20,777 bases of DNA, from positions 1 to 20,777 of the forward strand of contig DASXAP010000191.1 in NCBI GenBank assembly GCA_036406655.1, read 5' to 3'. The notes beneath the pieces are model-generated. The model did not search any database and was not told the DNA's origin. It was given only the letters and a program-made list of their open reading frames with translations. Made by a program: the position numbers and the translations under genes. Source of the stretch: VAZQ01 sp036406655. Lineage in GTDB: Bacteria > Pseudomonadota > Alphaproteobacteria > Rhizobiales > Xanthobacteraceae. Below, piece after piece: positions 7,518 to 14,651 of this stretch; within the stretch, counting starts at the first letter, position 1, and each line of letters opens with the position of its first letter.

Positions 7518-8354
7518 GTGCCGCGCCACATCGTCTGCCTCAGCTTCGACTTCGATACCCAGTCCGGGTTCATCGCCCGCGGCATGGTCACGCCGACGCC
7601 GCTCTCGCGCGGCGAGTTCGGGCTCGTCGGTGCGCGGCGCATTCTCGCCCTGCTCAAGTCGTTCGGGCTGCGCGCCACCTGGTTCATTCCCGGATTCACC
7701 ATCGAGAGCCATCCGCACGCCTGTGAGGCGGTGCTGCAGGAGGGACACGAGGTGGCGCATCACAGCTGGGCGCACGTGCCGCCGGCGCAGCAGAGCCGGG
7801 ACGAGGAGGAGGCCGACCTGGTGCGCGCGAACGGGGCGATCGCGCGGCTCACCGGCCGCAAGGCGCGCGGCTATCGCTCCCCGTCCTGGGATCTGAGCGA
7901 GAGCACGGTCGAGCTCCTGCTCGCGCACGGGTTTCGCTACGACTCGAGCCTGATGGGCGCCGATTACTGGCCGTACCGGGCGCGGCGCGGCGACCGCGCC
8001 GAGCCGGGCAAGCCCTACGGCTTCGGCGAGGAGACGGCGCTGATCGAGATGCCCATCAGCTGGTCGCTCGACGATTACCCCCACTTCGAGTTCACCCGCA
8101 CTCCCACGACGGTGCTGCCGGGACTGCAGTCCGCGCGAACGGTGATGGAGAGCTGGTTCGACGAGTTCCGCTACATGCGCAAGAGCGTCGACTGGGGCGT
8201 GCTGACCTACACGATGCACCCGTATGTGATCGGCCGCGGCTACCGCATGCTCGCGTTCGAGGAGCTGCTGACAAGACTGCAGGCGGCGGGGGCGGTGTTC
8301 ATGACCATGGAGGATGCCGCCGCCGAAGCCGAGCAGCGGATGTGGCTGCCATAA
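7518..8354 (+). CDS. Polysaccharide deacetylase (NodB domain) family protein
   Basis: A 278-residue protein (291 if started at ATG 7479) of carbohydrate esterase family 4 fold. Counting from the GTG at 7518, the catalytic-base motif is LSFDFD (Asp11, Asp13), the metal-binding region is EVAHHSWAH (His81, His82, His86), and a third motif RSPSWDLS (Arg120 onward) follows. ATWFIPGF at 53-60 is the NodB strand found before the metal site. The metal-dependent enzymes of this fold remove acetyl or other amide groups from sugars; a subset related to PuuE act on allantoin or other cyclic amides, and the lack of any signal peptide makes a cytoplasmic small-molecule amidohydrolase as likely as a cell-wall role. 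It is divergent from the Gfo/Idh/MocA gene and convergent with the C45 hydrolase across repeat copy C. The substrate is not assignable. Confidence 0.88.
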   Translation: MPRHIVCLSFDFDTQSGFIARGMVTPTPLSRGEFGLVGARRILALLKSFGLRATWFIPGFTIESHPHACEAVLQEGHEVAHHSWAHVPPAQQSRDEEEADLVRANGAIARLTGRKARGYRSPSWDLSESTVELLLAHGFRYDSSLMGADYWPYRARRGDRAEPGKPYGFGEETALIEMPISWSLDDYPHFEFTRTPTTVLPGLQSARTVMESWFDEFRYMRKSVDWGVLTYTMHPYVIGRGYRMLAFEELLTRLQAAGAVFMTMEDAAAEAEQRMWLP

Positions 8355-8379
8355 AGCATGTTTTGATCGGATCGAATCA
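8355..8379. repeat. Leader motif preceding repeat copy C
   Basis: AGCATGTTTTGATCGGATCG followed by AATCA. A matching stretch (18993-19018) precedes repeat copy E, sharing AGCAT, ATCG, TC and AATCA at nearly the same spacing, in both cases just after a plus-strand stop codon. Confidence 0.45.
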
Positions 8380-8386
8380 GGGCCCC

Positions 8387-8469
8387 GTCATGGCCGGGCT
8401 TGGCCCGGCCATCCACGCCTTGCACGACCTTCGCAAGACGTGGATGCGCGGCCCAAGCCCGCGCATGAC
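8387..8469. repeat. Paired-hairpin palindromic repeat, copy C
   Basis: The left unit is ATGGCCGGGCttggCCCGGCCAT-like, and the right unit pairs ATGCGCGG with the CCGCGCAT near its end. The inner stem is CCACGcCTTGC pairing with GCAAGaCGTGG. It lies between the convergent ends of the deacetylase and C45 hydrolase genes, so it may act on both transcripts as a terminator or 3'-end stabiliser. Confidence 0.85.
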
Positions 8470-8534
8470 GCGGGAGTGAGCGGGGTATGGTCTAGGCGGG
8501 CAGACGCGGCTGAAGCTGCGCCACCCTGCGGAAA

Positions 8535-9668
8535 CTACGGCACGAATGCCGCATATTCGTTGCTGCAGGGCGGCCCGTTGGCGACGTGCATCGTCCTTGC
8601 CTCGAGATCGATCAGCACCGCGCCCACCGTCATGCTGCGTCTCGCGGGAGGTTGGTCCGGGTCGGGATGCCGGCAGATGGCGTAGGGCGCGCCGAGATGA
8701 TCGCTCGCCGCGGCGCGCATCTGCTCGAAGCCGACGCCCCCTCCCGCAGCTCTCCGGCCCGCAGCCTCCAGCAGGTGCCGCATGCGGTCGGCGCGGTAGA
8801 GCGTGTTCGGAGAAATCTTCTCGAGAAGCGAGTCGCCGTGGCCCGGCGTCAGGAAATGATTCGAGTGGGTCAGGATGCCCTCATCCGGCTCGAGCCGGCT
8901 GACATGATCGGGGCTCGCCTCGAGAGCGACGATGGTCCCGGGTGCGCCGATGACGAAATTGGCCGAGCAGGTGCGCACGCTCGCGGTCACCGGCCGCGCC
9001 GCCAGACGGAAATCATCCGCGTCCAGCACCTGCCGGCACCGCACGTGAAACGGCGTGTGATAGGGATTGCGGCCATCGTGGCTCGAGGCGAGGCCGTTCT
9101 CCACCAGGCCGATCCCGCACTCGTTCACGCCCATCTTGCCGCCGGCGATCCCGGCCTCCGTCAGGCAGACGAAGCTCGGCTTGTCATGGCGCCGCGCGTG
9201 CAGCACGAAAGTGCGGCCGTGGATGCCCTCGAGCCAGTCCCAATTCTGGCCGAGCCAGGTGTGACCGTCCTCGGTGGCGGCCGGCAGCAAGCCGAAGGTG
9301 GTGCAGCCGTCGGGCACGAATTCGAGCTGCTCGCCGCCCGTGACCTCGCCGTGCCGCCGCGCCTCCTGGCCGAACAGGGTGAAGGCCAGCTCATAGCGCG
9401 CGTTGAGCAGCGCGACGGTCTCCTCGCTCTGCCCGGAGCCCGCGGCAATGCCGCGCATCTCCTCGGCATAGTCCGCATCCTGCGTCGCGATCGCCGCAAG
9501 CCACTTCTCCGCCTCGGCGAATGCCGCCTCCCGGCCAAGCCCGGAGGCGGCGAAGCGGCGCAGATATGTCTGCACATTGGCAGCGATCTCCGCTGCAAAG
9601 CGGCGGCCATGCGCCAGGCCGCTCGCATACGCGCCGCCTTGGGTGGACAGAAGCGGGATGCCTGGCAT
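8535..9668 (-). CDS. C45-family autoproteolytic acyltransferase/hydrolase
   Basis: A 377-residue Ntn-hydrolase of peptidase family C45 (acyl-CoA:6-aminopenicillanate acyltransferase-like). These proenzymes cut themselves before a Cys that then serves as nucleophile. The expected Gly-Cys junction is VPDGCTTFG, with Cys122 counted from the ATG at 9668. Downstream are GQNWDWLEG, the LTEAGIAGGKMGVNECGIGL core, and NFVIGAPGTIVALE and LTHSNHFL, all typical of the family. The N-terminal GLAHGRRFAAEI (about 17-28) is the usual pro-region helix. The start is uncertain: ATG 9668 gives the family-like MPGIPLLS opening, while ATG 9713 would add 15 residues; neither has a good ribosome site. Open frame continues far upstream, antisense to the ankyrin gene, but that part shows no homology features. 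Substrates of bacterial C45 proteins are mostly unknown (amides, acyl amino acids). Confidence 0.88.
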   Translation of the reverse strand: MPGIPLLSTQGGAYASGLAHGRRFAAEIAANVQTYLRRFAASGLGREAAFAEAEKWLAAIATQDADYAEEMRGIAAGSGQSEETVALLNARYELAFTLFGQEARRHGEVTGGEQLEFVPDGCTTFGLLPAATEDGHTWLGQNWDWLEGIHGRTFVLHARRHDKPSFVCLTEAGIAGGKMGVNECGIGLVENGLASSHDGRNPYHTPFHVRCRQVLDADDFRLAARPVTASVRTCSANFVIGAPGTIVALEASPDHVSRLEPDEGILTHSNHFLTPGHGDSLLEKISPNTLYRADRMRHLLEAAGRRAAGGGVGFEQMRAAASDHLGAPYAICRHPDPDQPPARRSMTVGAVLIDLEARTMHVANGPPCSNEYAAFVP

Positions 9669-9749
9669 GCCGATGCCGAAACGTGAGATGACTCGCCCAC
9701 GCCGATAAACCATAGTCTTGCCATCCCGATCAACGAGCAAGCCGTGTTC

Positions 9750-10691
9750 ATGACCCGCGTCGCAAGCCTGCTTCGATCCGTATGCGTCCTCCTCCTCCTC
9801 GGCCCTTTGGCCGGGGTGAACGCCGTGACCGGCGCTCCCGACCCGGGTGCCGCGAAGTGCCGCGACCTCGAAGACCGCTACCAGATGCTTCAGACCGGCA
9901 TTTCGCCCGCGCAGCTGAACCTGCTGCTGTTCGCGTCGGCGGAGGCCGGCTGTGCACCGCTCGCCCGGCGCCTCCTGGGCGCGGGCGCCTCGCTCGCGGC
10001 GCGCGATCGGCTCGGTGCCATGCCGCTGGCGCGCGCGGCCCGCGCCGGGCAGGCCGCCCTGGTGGAGCTGTTCCTCGCCCAGGGCGCGGCGGTCGACGCG
10101 CGCAATCTTGCCGGCGCAACCGCGCTCTATGCCGCGGTGGAGAACGAGCGCGAGGCGAGCGTGGCGGCGCTGCTCGCCAAGGGTGCCGATCCCAACCTTC
10201 CAGGACGGTCCGGCGTCACCCCCCTCGCGGCGGCAGCGTTCAAAGGCAATGGGCCCATCGTCGATGCGCTCATCGCCCGCGCGGCCGATCCGGACGCGGT
10301 TGATGCGACCGGGAAAACCGCCATCGTCTACGCCGCCTCGCGCGGTTCTGCCCGGATCGTGCGCCGGCTGCTCGATGCCGGGGTCGATGCCGCGCGCCGC
10401 TACGGGAACGATCTGACCGCACTGATGTGGGCGGCCGGCCACGCCGACGGCGTGCCGCCGCAAGCCGCCGTCGAGGTCGCCGGCGTTCTGCTCGATGCCG
10501 GCGCCCCGATCGATGCCGTCGATGACCGTGGCCGCACGGCGCTGATGATCGCCGCCGAGCGCGGTCGCGGCGAGGTGGTCGAGCTGTTGCTCGCGCGCGG
10601 CGCGGATCGGACCATCACGGACAAGGGCGGCCGGCGCGCGTTCGATCTCGCCGCCGACGACGGCATGCGCGCGAAGCTCGCCGTGAGGTGA
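9750..10691 (+). CDS. Exported ankyrin-repeat protein
   Basis: A 313-residue protein with an N-terminal Sec signal (RVASLLRSVCVLLLLGPLAG, about 3-23) and then about seven ankyrin repeats filling the rest. Repeat cores are visible as GAMPLARAARAGQAALVELF, GATALYAAVENEREASVAAL, GVTPLAAAAFKGNGPIVDAL, GKTAIVYAASRGSARIVRRL, LTALMWAAGHADG and GRTALMIAAERGRGEVVELL, each followed by LLxxGA(D)-type turns. Ankyrin domains bind proteins; exported bacterial examples such as AnkB of Pseudomonas aeruginosa protect or organise periplasmic enzymes. GTG at 9744 is an alternative start two codons upstream; no strong ribosome site is seen. It diverges from the C45 gene by about 80 bases, and the cytochrome c/PQQ-dehydrogenase pair lies on the other strand beyond a repeat, so a periplasmic partnership with those is possible but unproven. 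Confidence 0.9.
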   Translation: MTRVASLLRSVCVLLLLGPLAGVNAVTGAPDPGAAKCRDLEDRYQMLQTGISPAQLNLLLFASAEAGCAPLARRLLGAGASLAARDRLGAMPLARAARAGQAALVELFLAQGAAVDARNLAGATALYAAVENEREASVAALLAKGADPNLPGRSGVTPLAAAAFKGNGPIVDALIARAADPDAVDATGKTAIVYAASRGSARIVRRLLDAGVDAARRYGNDLTALMWAAGHADGVPPQAAVEVAGVLLDAGAPIDAVDDRGRTALMIAAERGRGEVVELLLARGADRTITDKGGRRAFDLAADDGMRAKLAVR

Positions 10692-10736
10692 ACGTCCTGC
10701 CCGCGCCTGATCGCGGATGGCCGGAGCTTTGTCGCT

Positions 10737-10806
10737 GTCATCGCCGGGCTTGTCCCGGCGATCCCGATTCAGGATCGGGATGGCCGGCACGAGGCCGGCC
10801 ATGACC
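10737..10806. repeat. Paired-hairpin palindromic repeat, copy D
   Basis: The inverted, near-identical partner of copy A: stems ATCGCCGGG/CCCGGCGAT, CCCGAT/ATCGGG and ATGGCCGGC/GCCGGCCAT. It sits at the convergent junction of the ankyrin and cytochrome c genes. Confidence 0.85.
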
Positions 10807-10835
10807 GCGGAAGCTGCTTTGCTGTCATCATCGCT

Positions 10836-10888
10836 CTCCCCACCCGGCCTCGCTACGCTCGGCCACCTTCCCCGCGACGCGGGGAGGG
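10836..10888. repeat. Second hairpin-rich intergenic element
   Basis: CTCCCC at 10836-10841 pairs with GGGGAG at 10881-10886. Inside are GGCC (10846-10849) with GGCC (10861-10864) and a tight CCCCGC-GAC-GCGGGG hairpin (10870-10884). Elements of this CTCCCC...GGGGAGGG style are dispersed in many alphaproteobacterial genomes. Only one copy is seen in this window. Confidence 0.6.
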
Positions 10889-10969
10889 ATTGGAGTGTCC
10901 CGCCCGAGCCCGACTCGATGCCAGCAGCTGATACAAGTTCAAATAGTCAAAATCACTGCGCAAAGGGAC

Positions 10970-11608
10970 TCAGCGCCCGGCGAGATATTGCGCGCACGCC
11001 GCGATATCCTCCTCCGAGATCGCGAGCATGAGGTCCGACATTCCCGGATTGTTGCCGCGGCGGCGGCTGCGGAAGTCCAGCATCGAACGATGCAGGTAAT
11101 CCCGGTCTTGCCCGGCGAGCCGGGGCTGGGTTCCCTCGCCCTGGTACTCGCCTTGATGGCAACCGGTGCAGCCCAGCGCGGTGTTCGCCCGCAAGGCCTG
11201 TGCGGCGACATCCGCGGGCGCGCGCGGCTGCTGCAGGTCGGGCCAGCGCTTCCGGGAGAAATGGAGCGCCAGCTGCAGCATGTCCTCGCGCTCGAGGCTC
11301 TGCGCCAATGGCGACATGACATCGCTCTTGCGCGTGCCGCTCTTGTAATCGCGGAGCTGCAGATAGGTGTAGCCCTGGTGCTGTCCCCAGATGACGGGCA
11401 CGGTCTTCTGCTGCGGGATTCCGTTCTCGCCATGGCATCCGGCGCAGAGCTGCGCCTTTTCCTCGATGGTCTGGGCCGGCGAGCGCGGCGCGCACGTCAT
11501 CGCCGCCACGAGCGCGAGGATCGCGAGCCGTCGTCCGCGTCGGCTCGGCACCCTGCAGCGGCCGGAGCGGGATGCGAGCGTCCTGGCCGCCCGGCTCGTC
11601 TCGCACAT
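10970..11608 (-). CDS. Diheme cytochrome c (c4-like), periplasmic
   Basis: A 212-residue exported electron carrier with two heme c sites, CAGCH (Cys55-His59) and CTGCH (Cys147-His151). Met98 (SDVMSPL) and Met190 (NPGMSDL) sit where the distal Met ligands of the two domains belong, so it reads as two class I cytochrome domains in tandem, as in cytochrome c4. The signal hydrophobic core is LAILALVAAMTCA (about 28-40) after a long Arg-rich n-region. ATG 11608 is chosen because AGGA lies seven bases upstream; a GTG at residue 20 would give a more usual signal-peptide length but has a poor ribosome site. It lies downstream of the PQQ dehydrogenase on the same strand, separated by a strong terminator, and is the obvious candidate acceptor for that enzyme's electrons (inference). 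Confidence 0.9.
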   Translation of the reverse strand: MCETSRAARTLASRSGRCRVPSRRGRRLAILALVAAMTCAPRSPAQTIEEKAQLCAGCHGENGIPQQKTVPVIWGQHQGYTYLQLRDYKSGTRKSDVMSPLAQSLEREDMLQLALHFSRKRWPDLQQPRAPADVAAQALRANTALGCTGCHQGEYQGEGTQPRLAGQDRDYLHRSMLDFRSRRRGNNPGMSDLMLAISEEDIAACAQYLAGR

Positions 11609-11631
11609 CCTGTCGTCCTGCCGGGGGCGAT

Positions 11632-11662
11632 CAAAAAAGGACGGGACCGCGCGGTCCCGTCC
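11632..11662 (-). terminator. Rho-independent terminator after the PQQ dehydrogenase
   Basis: A perfect 24-base palindrome (11639-11662; half-site GGACGGGACCGC) is followed on the minus strand by six T (A at 11633-11638). It begins 64 bases past the dehydrogenase stop and ends 24 bases before the cytochrome c start, so it should end or attenuate the dehydrogenase transcript ahead of the cytochrome gene. Confidence 0.85.
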
Positions 11663-11726
11663 TCGCATCAGCCCGTGGCTCGCCCTCCACCGCCCGCGGG
11701 CGCGCCCGGGAGCGCGGGCGCAGCCC

Positions 11727-13433
11727 TCATTCCAGCGTGAAAGCGATGACGGTATTGCCGCGCTTGTAATCGAGCTGAACGTTGCCGCCCGCCGCGACCA
11801 CGATGTACTGCTTGCCCCCCACCATGTAGGACGAGGGCGGCGCATTGACCCCGGCTCCGGCATTGAACGTCCACAGCACGTTGCCGTTGCGCGCGTCGTA
11901 GGCGCGGAACCGGCCGTTGCCTTCGCCGGTGAAGACGAGGCCGCCCGCGGTGGCGAGGATGCCGCCGATCATCGGCTTTGGTGTCTTCACCTGCCAGCGA
12001 ATCTTGCCGGTATTGTAGTCGACCGCGGTGATGTTGCCCGCCTGCTCCTCGGTCGGGATCACCTTGAAGGCGCCGCCCAGCCACAGCTTGCCGCTCGGGT
12101 AGGGCGTGCTCTGCACATGATAGGTCATCGGCTGGTGCAGGTTGATCGCGTAGGTCAGCCCCAGCTGCGGATTGACGGTCATCGGCGACCATTCGACCCC
12201 GCCGTTGGCCCCCGGCAGCATGCGGGCGCCTTGCTCGGTCGGCAGCGTCCACATGTTCTCCTGCGGCACCATCGCGTCGGAGAAGCGGATGAGGCTGCAG
12301 TCCTTGCGATCGTGCACGTAGACGTGCCCGGTCTTGCCGGCGTGAATGACGCCGGGGATGACTTTGCCGCTCTTGTCGCGGACATCGACGAGAATGGCGG
12401 GGCTAGCCGCGTCGAGGTCCCAGACGTCGTGGGCGATGTACTGGAAGTGACAGACGAATTTGCCGGTATCGAGATCGAGCGAGACCAGCGAGTCGGTATA
12501 GAGATTGTCGCCGGGACGCAGCGAGCCGTCGAGATCCGGAGATGGATTGCCGACCACGAAGTAGATGCGGTTGGTGGCGAGATCGACTGCCGGATTCTGC
12601 CAGACCCCGCCGCCCAGCGTCTTGTAGGGGTCGCCGTTCCTGGCGAGCTGATCCTTCTCGGCCTGGATGTCGCGGTGCATGTCGCGGCCGGTGGCGTCCT
12701 TCTCCGCCCAGACCCCGACCGAGTTCTCCGGAATGGTGTCGAACGTCCAGATGAGCTTCCCGTCCTTGGCGTCATAGGCCTTCACGAAGCCGCGAATTCC
12801 GTACTCGCCGCCATTGGTGCCGATCAGCACCTTGCCCTTCACCACGGTGGGAGCCATCGTCTCGCTGTAGCCCAACTCCGGGTCGGCAATGTCCGACTGC
12901 CAGACCATCTTGCCGCTCTTGGCATCGAGCGCGACCAGCTTGGAATCGAGCGTGGCGAGATAGACCTTGTCCTCGTAGACCGCGACGCCGCGATTGTTGG
13001 GGCCGCAGCAGTAGGTCGTCACCGGGCCGAGCGGATGCTTGTAGTGCCAGATCTCCTCGCCGGTCTGGGCATTGAGCGCGTAGACGTGGCTGAACGAGGT
13101 CGTCACATACATCACCCCGTTCACGACGATGGGCGACGTCTCCATCGATTCCTTGACGTCGGTCTGGAAGATCCAGGCCGGACGCAGCCGCCGCACGTTT
13201 CCGGGATTGATCTGCGCGGCGGGATGGTAGCGTTTCTGCGTGTAGTCACCGTTCGTGTGCAGGAAGTTGCTCCGATCGTTGGCCGCCCGATCCAGCATCT
13301 CCTGAGTGACGGTGGGCGGGCCCGCCGCGGCGGCAGCTTCCTGCTTGGCTCGCTGCGCCACTGCCGTCTGGCTCGCCGAAAGCGCGAGCGCGAGTGCCCC
13401 CGCAATTCCCGCTGCTGCCCGTATCGAGATCAT
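11727..13433 (-). CDS. PQQ-dependent alcohol dehydrogenase, lanthanide-type signature
   Basis: A 568-residue periplasmic quinoprotein that oxidises alcohols with pyrroloquinoline quinone and passes electrons to a separate cytochrome c. A Sec signal (1-27, ending AVAQ) is followed by the eight-bladed propeller. Visible are the vicinal Cys pair of TTYCCGPNNRG (142-143), metal ligands by motif GGEYGIRG (Glu210) and VVGNPSP (Asn296), and the catalytic Asp339 in AHDVWDLDAAS. Asp341, two residues on, is the extra acid that marks lanthanide-dependent enzymes (XoxF, PedH); calcium enzymes lack an acid there. No CxxCH is present, so it is a type I enzyme rather than a quinohemoprotein. GGAGG before the ATG at 13433 decides the start. 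The cytochrome c gene follows after a terminator. No PQQ synthesis genes or XoxJ-like binding protein were seen. The alcohol substrate is not assignable from motifs. Confidence 0.95.
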   Translation of the reverse strand: MISIRAAAGIAGALALALSASQTAVAQRAKQEAAAAAGPPTVTQEMLDRAANDRSNFLHTNGDYTQKRYHPAAQINPGNVRRLRPAWIFQTDVKESMETSPIVVNGVMYVTTSFSHVYALNAQTGEEIWHYKHPLGPVTTYCCGPNNRGVAVYEDKVYLATLDSKLVALDAKSGKMVWQSDIADPELGYSETMAPTVVKGKVLIGTNGGEYGIRGFVKAYDAKDGKLIWTFDTIPENSVGVWAEKDATGRDMHRDIQAEKDQLARNGDPYKTLGGGVWQNPAVDLATNRIYFVVGNPSPDLDGSLRPGDNLYTDSLVSLDLDTGKFVCHFQYIAHDVWDLDAASPAILVDVRDKSGKVIPGVIHAGKTGHVYVHDRKDCSLIRFSDAMVPQENMWTLPTEQGARMLPGANGGVEWSPMTVNPQLGLTYAINLHQPMTYHVQSTPYPSGKLWLGGAFKVIPTEEQAGNITAVDYNTGKIRWQVKTPKPMIGGILATAGGLVFTGEGNGRFRAYDARNGNVLWTFNAGAGVNAPPSSYMVGGKQYIVVAAGGNVQLDYKRGNTVIAFTLE

Positions 13434-13505
13434 CGCTTCCTCCCCTTCATCTTCTCGCGGCACTTCCGCGCCGATCGAGCAATGCTTGGCGCGCAGCCAC
13501 ACCGC

Positions 13506-13511
13506 TGTCAA
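13506..13511 (-). promoter_or_regulatory. Possible -35 element of the PQQ dehydrogenase
   Basis: On the minus strand this reads TTGACA, about 73 bases before the ATG at 13433. No good -10 hexamer follows at 16-18 bases, so support is weak. The 200-base gap 13434-13632 shows nothing else recognisable. Confidence 0.25.
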
Positions 13512-13632
13512 TGCCGGAGTAATCCGCTCCGTCGGCGGCGCCGCGACAGGGCACAAAGCATGGAGCGGACGCGGCATTGTCGATGCTGGCGCCGGACGTG
13601 AGGAGGCTCCGCGCGGCGCAGCCGACGCGCGA

Positions 13633-14172
13633 TCATCCCGATACCTCTTTCGTCAGGCGCACGATATCGGTGCGGTGATTGCGGAAATAGTGTCTGAACC
13701 AGACGGCGAAGGAGTGCGGGTCCTGCTCGATCCGCCGGCCGATGTCCGCACACGACAGCAGGGCAATGTCGGCAACCTCATTCGGATGCGGTCGCGGCGG
13801 GGCTCTCAGCAGGCCGAAATAGACGTAGACGAGCTCGTTCTCATGCATGCCGTTGTCGAGCTCGGCGCGGTAGCGGGCAAAGAAGCCGAACGAGAGCTTG
13901 CCGGCGACTCCGAGCTCCTCGGCAAGTCGCCGACGCGCTGCCGCAACGGTCCGCTCCCCCGGACGAGGATGCCCGCAGCAGGAGTTCGCCCACAGCCCGC
14001 CCGAATGATACTTTGCGCGGTGACGTTGCTGCAGCACGATGCGTCCGCGCGGGTCGACCATGAATATCGAGAAGGCGCGGTGCAGCAGCCCGGCGCGATG
14101 CACCGCGGTCTTGCCAGCCGATCCGGTGGCGCGGTTGCTCTCGTCAACCAGGATCAGCTGCTCTTCGGGCAT
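13633..14172 (-). CDS. idi: Isopentenyl-diphosphate delta-isomerase, type I
   Basis: A 179-residue Nudix-fold enzyme that interconverts isopentenyl and dimethylallyl diphosphate in isoprenoid synthesis, in the cytoplasm. The catalytic Cys is in WANSCCGHPRPGE (Cys66, the Cys directly before GHP as in E. coli NSVCGHP). The acid pair is in HENELVYVY (Glu111, Glu113), and GHPRPGERTVAAARRRLAEE matches the altered Nudix box of the family. LVDESNRATGSAGKTAVHRAGLLHRAFSIF-type N-terminal spacing and the length are normal for type I. The frame continues upstream into the thioesterase gene, but MPEEQLILVD at 14172 is the family start; AGAGGG is about 11 bases upstream. It lies 65 bases after the thioesterase gene on the same strand, so the two may be cotranscribed. 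Confidence 0.95.
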   Translation of the reverse strand: MPEEQLILVDESNRATGSAGKTAVHRAGLLHRAFSIFMVDPRGRIVLQQRHRAKYHSGGLWANSCCGHPRPGERTVAAARRRLAEELGVAGKLSFGFFARYRAELDNGMHENELVYVYFGLLRAPPRPHPNEVADIALLSCADIGRRIEQDPHSFAVWFRHYFRNHRTDIVRLTKEVSG

Positions 14173-14237
14173 CGGCGAGAACCCTCTGGTGCGATCCGAT
14201 CGTAAGCTCCGGTCTCGGCTTGCCGCCGCCATCGCCG

Positions 14238-14651
14238 CTATGTCGAGCGCGCGGCGAAGCGGGCGGCCTTCGCCTTCAGGCGTTCCAGGGTCTTCGCCTT
14301 GTCGACCACGAAGCGGGTATGGGTGGCGGTCCCGACCTCCTCGAGCTCGTCCTTGACCGCGACCTCGAATGCGATCTTGCGCCCTTCGACCGCAGCGACG
14401 CGTGCCGTGATCTCGACCGTCATGCCCATGAGCGTCGGCGCCAGATGCTTCAGTGCCACTTCCATGCCCACTGAGTCCTCGCCCGGATCGGCATGCTCGA
14501 TGATCAGCTCGCGGCAGGTGTGCTCGATATCGAGAAGCATGGAGGGGGTCGCATAGGTGCGCGCCTCCTCGCCCATGAAGCCGATCGTGCGCTCGCGGCC
14601 CACGGGAAACCGGTTGATCCTGGTGGCGCCGGGGCGGAGGGTCGATTTCAT
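14238..14651 (-). CDS. FlK-like hotdog thioesterase
   Basis: A 137-residue single-domain hotdog thioesterase that should cleave a short acyl-CoA. It resembles the fluoroacetyl-CoA thioesterase FlK. The FlK catalytic triad (Thr42, Glu50, His76) has counterparts at the same spacing: Thr35 in YATPSML, Glu43 in DIEHTC, His69 in LKHLAP. PGEDSVGMEVALKHLAPT and VEGRKIAFEVAVKDELEEVG-type strands also parallel FlK (PGEGSLG; VEGRRLSWRV). ATG 14651 is preferred over ATG 14663 because GGAG lies six bases upstream. Specificity for fluoroacetyl-CoA depends on lid residues I cannot judge, and most relatives are general acyl-CoA thioesterases, so only family membership is claimed. It precedes idi on the same strand and diverges from purC. 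Confidence 0.85.
   Translation of the reverse strand: MKSTLRPGATRINRFPVGRERTIGFMGEEARTYATPSMLLDIEHTCRELIIEHADPGEDSVGMEVALKHLAPTLMGMTVEITARVAAVEGRKIAFEVAVKDELEEVGTATHTRFVVDKAKTLERLKAKAARFAARST

Larger units (their letters stand above)
10692..10969. other. Convergent junction carrying two repeat families
   Basis: Between the ends of the ankyrin and cytochrome c genes lie repeat copy D (10737-10806) and a second, unrelated hairpin element (10836-10888). The last 80 bases are unusually AT-rich for the window (ATACAAGTTCAAATAGTCAA near 10931) and show no gene. Confidence 0.6.

Noticed and set aside
8535..10802. A 755-codon open frame on the minus strand as one large protein
   Set aside because: Only the part below 9668-9713 matches the C45 family. 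The rest is antisense to the well-supported ankyrin gene and to repeat copy D, a usual effect of high GC.
11391..13601. A 736-codon plus-strand open frame
   Set aside because: It is the antisense shadow of the PQQ dehydrogenase and the cytochrome c start. It has no family features, and its His/Arg/Asp-rich composition is that of a reverse frame.
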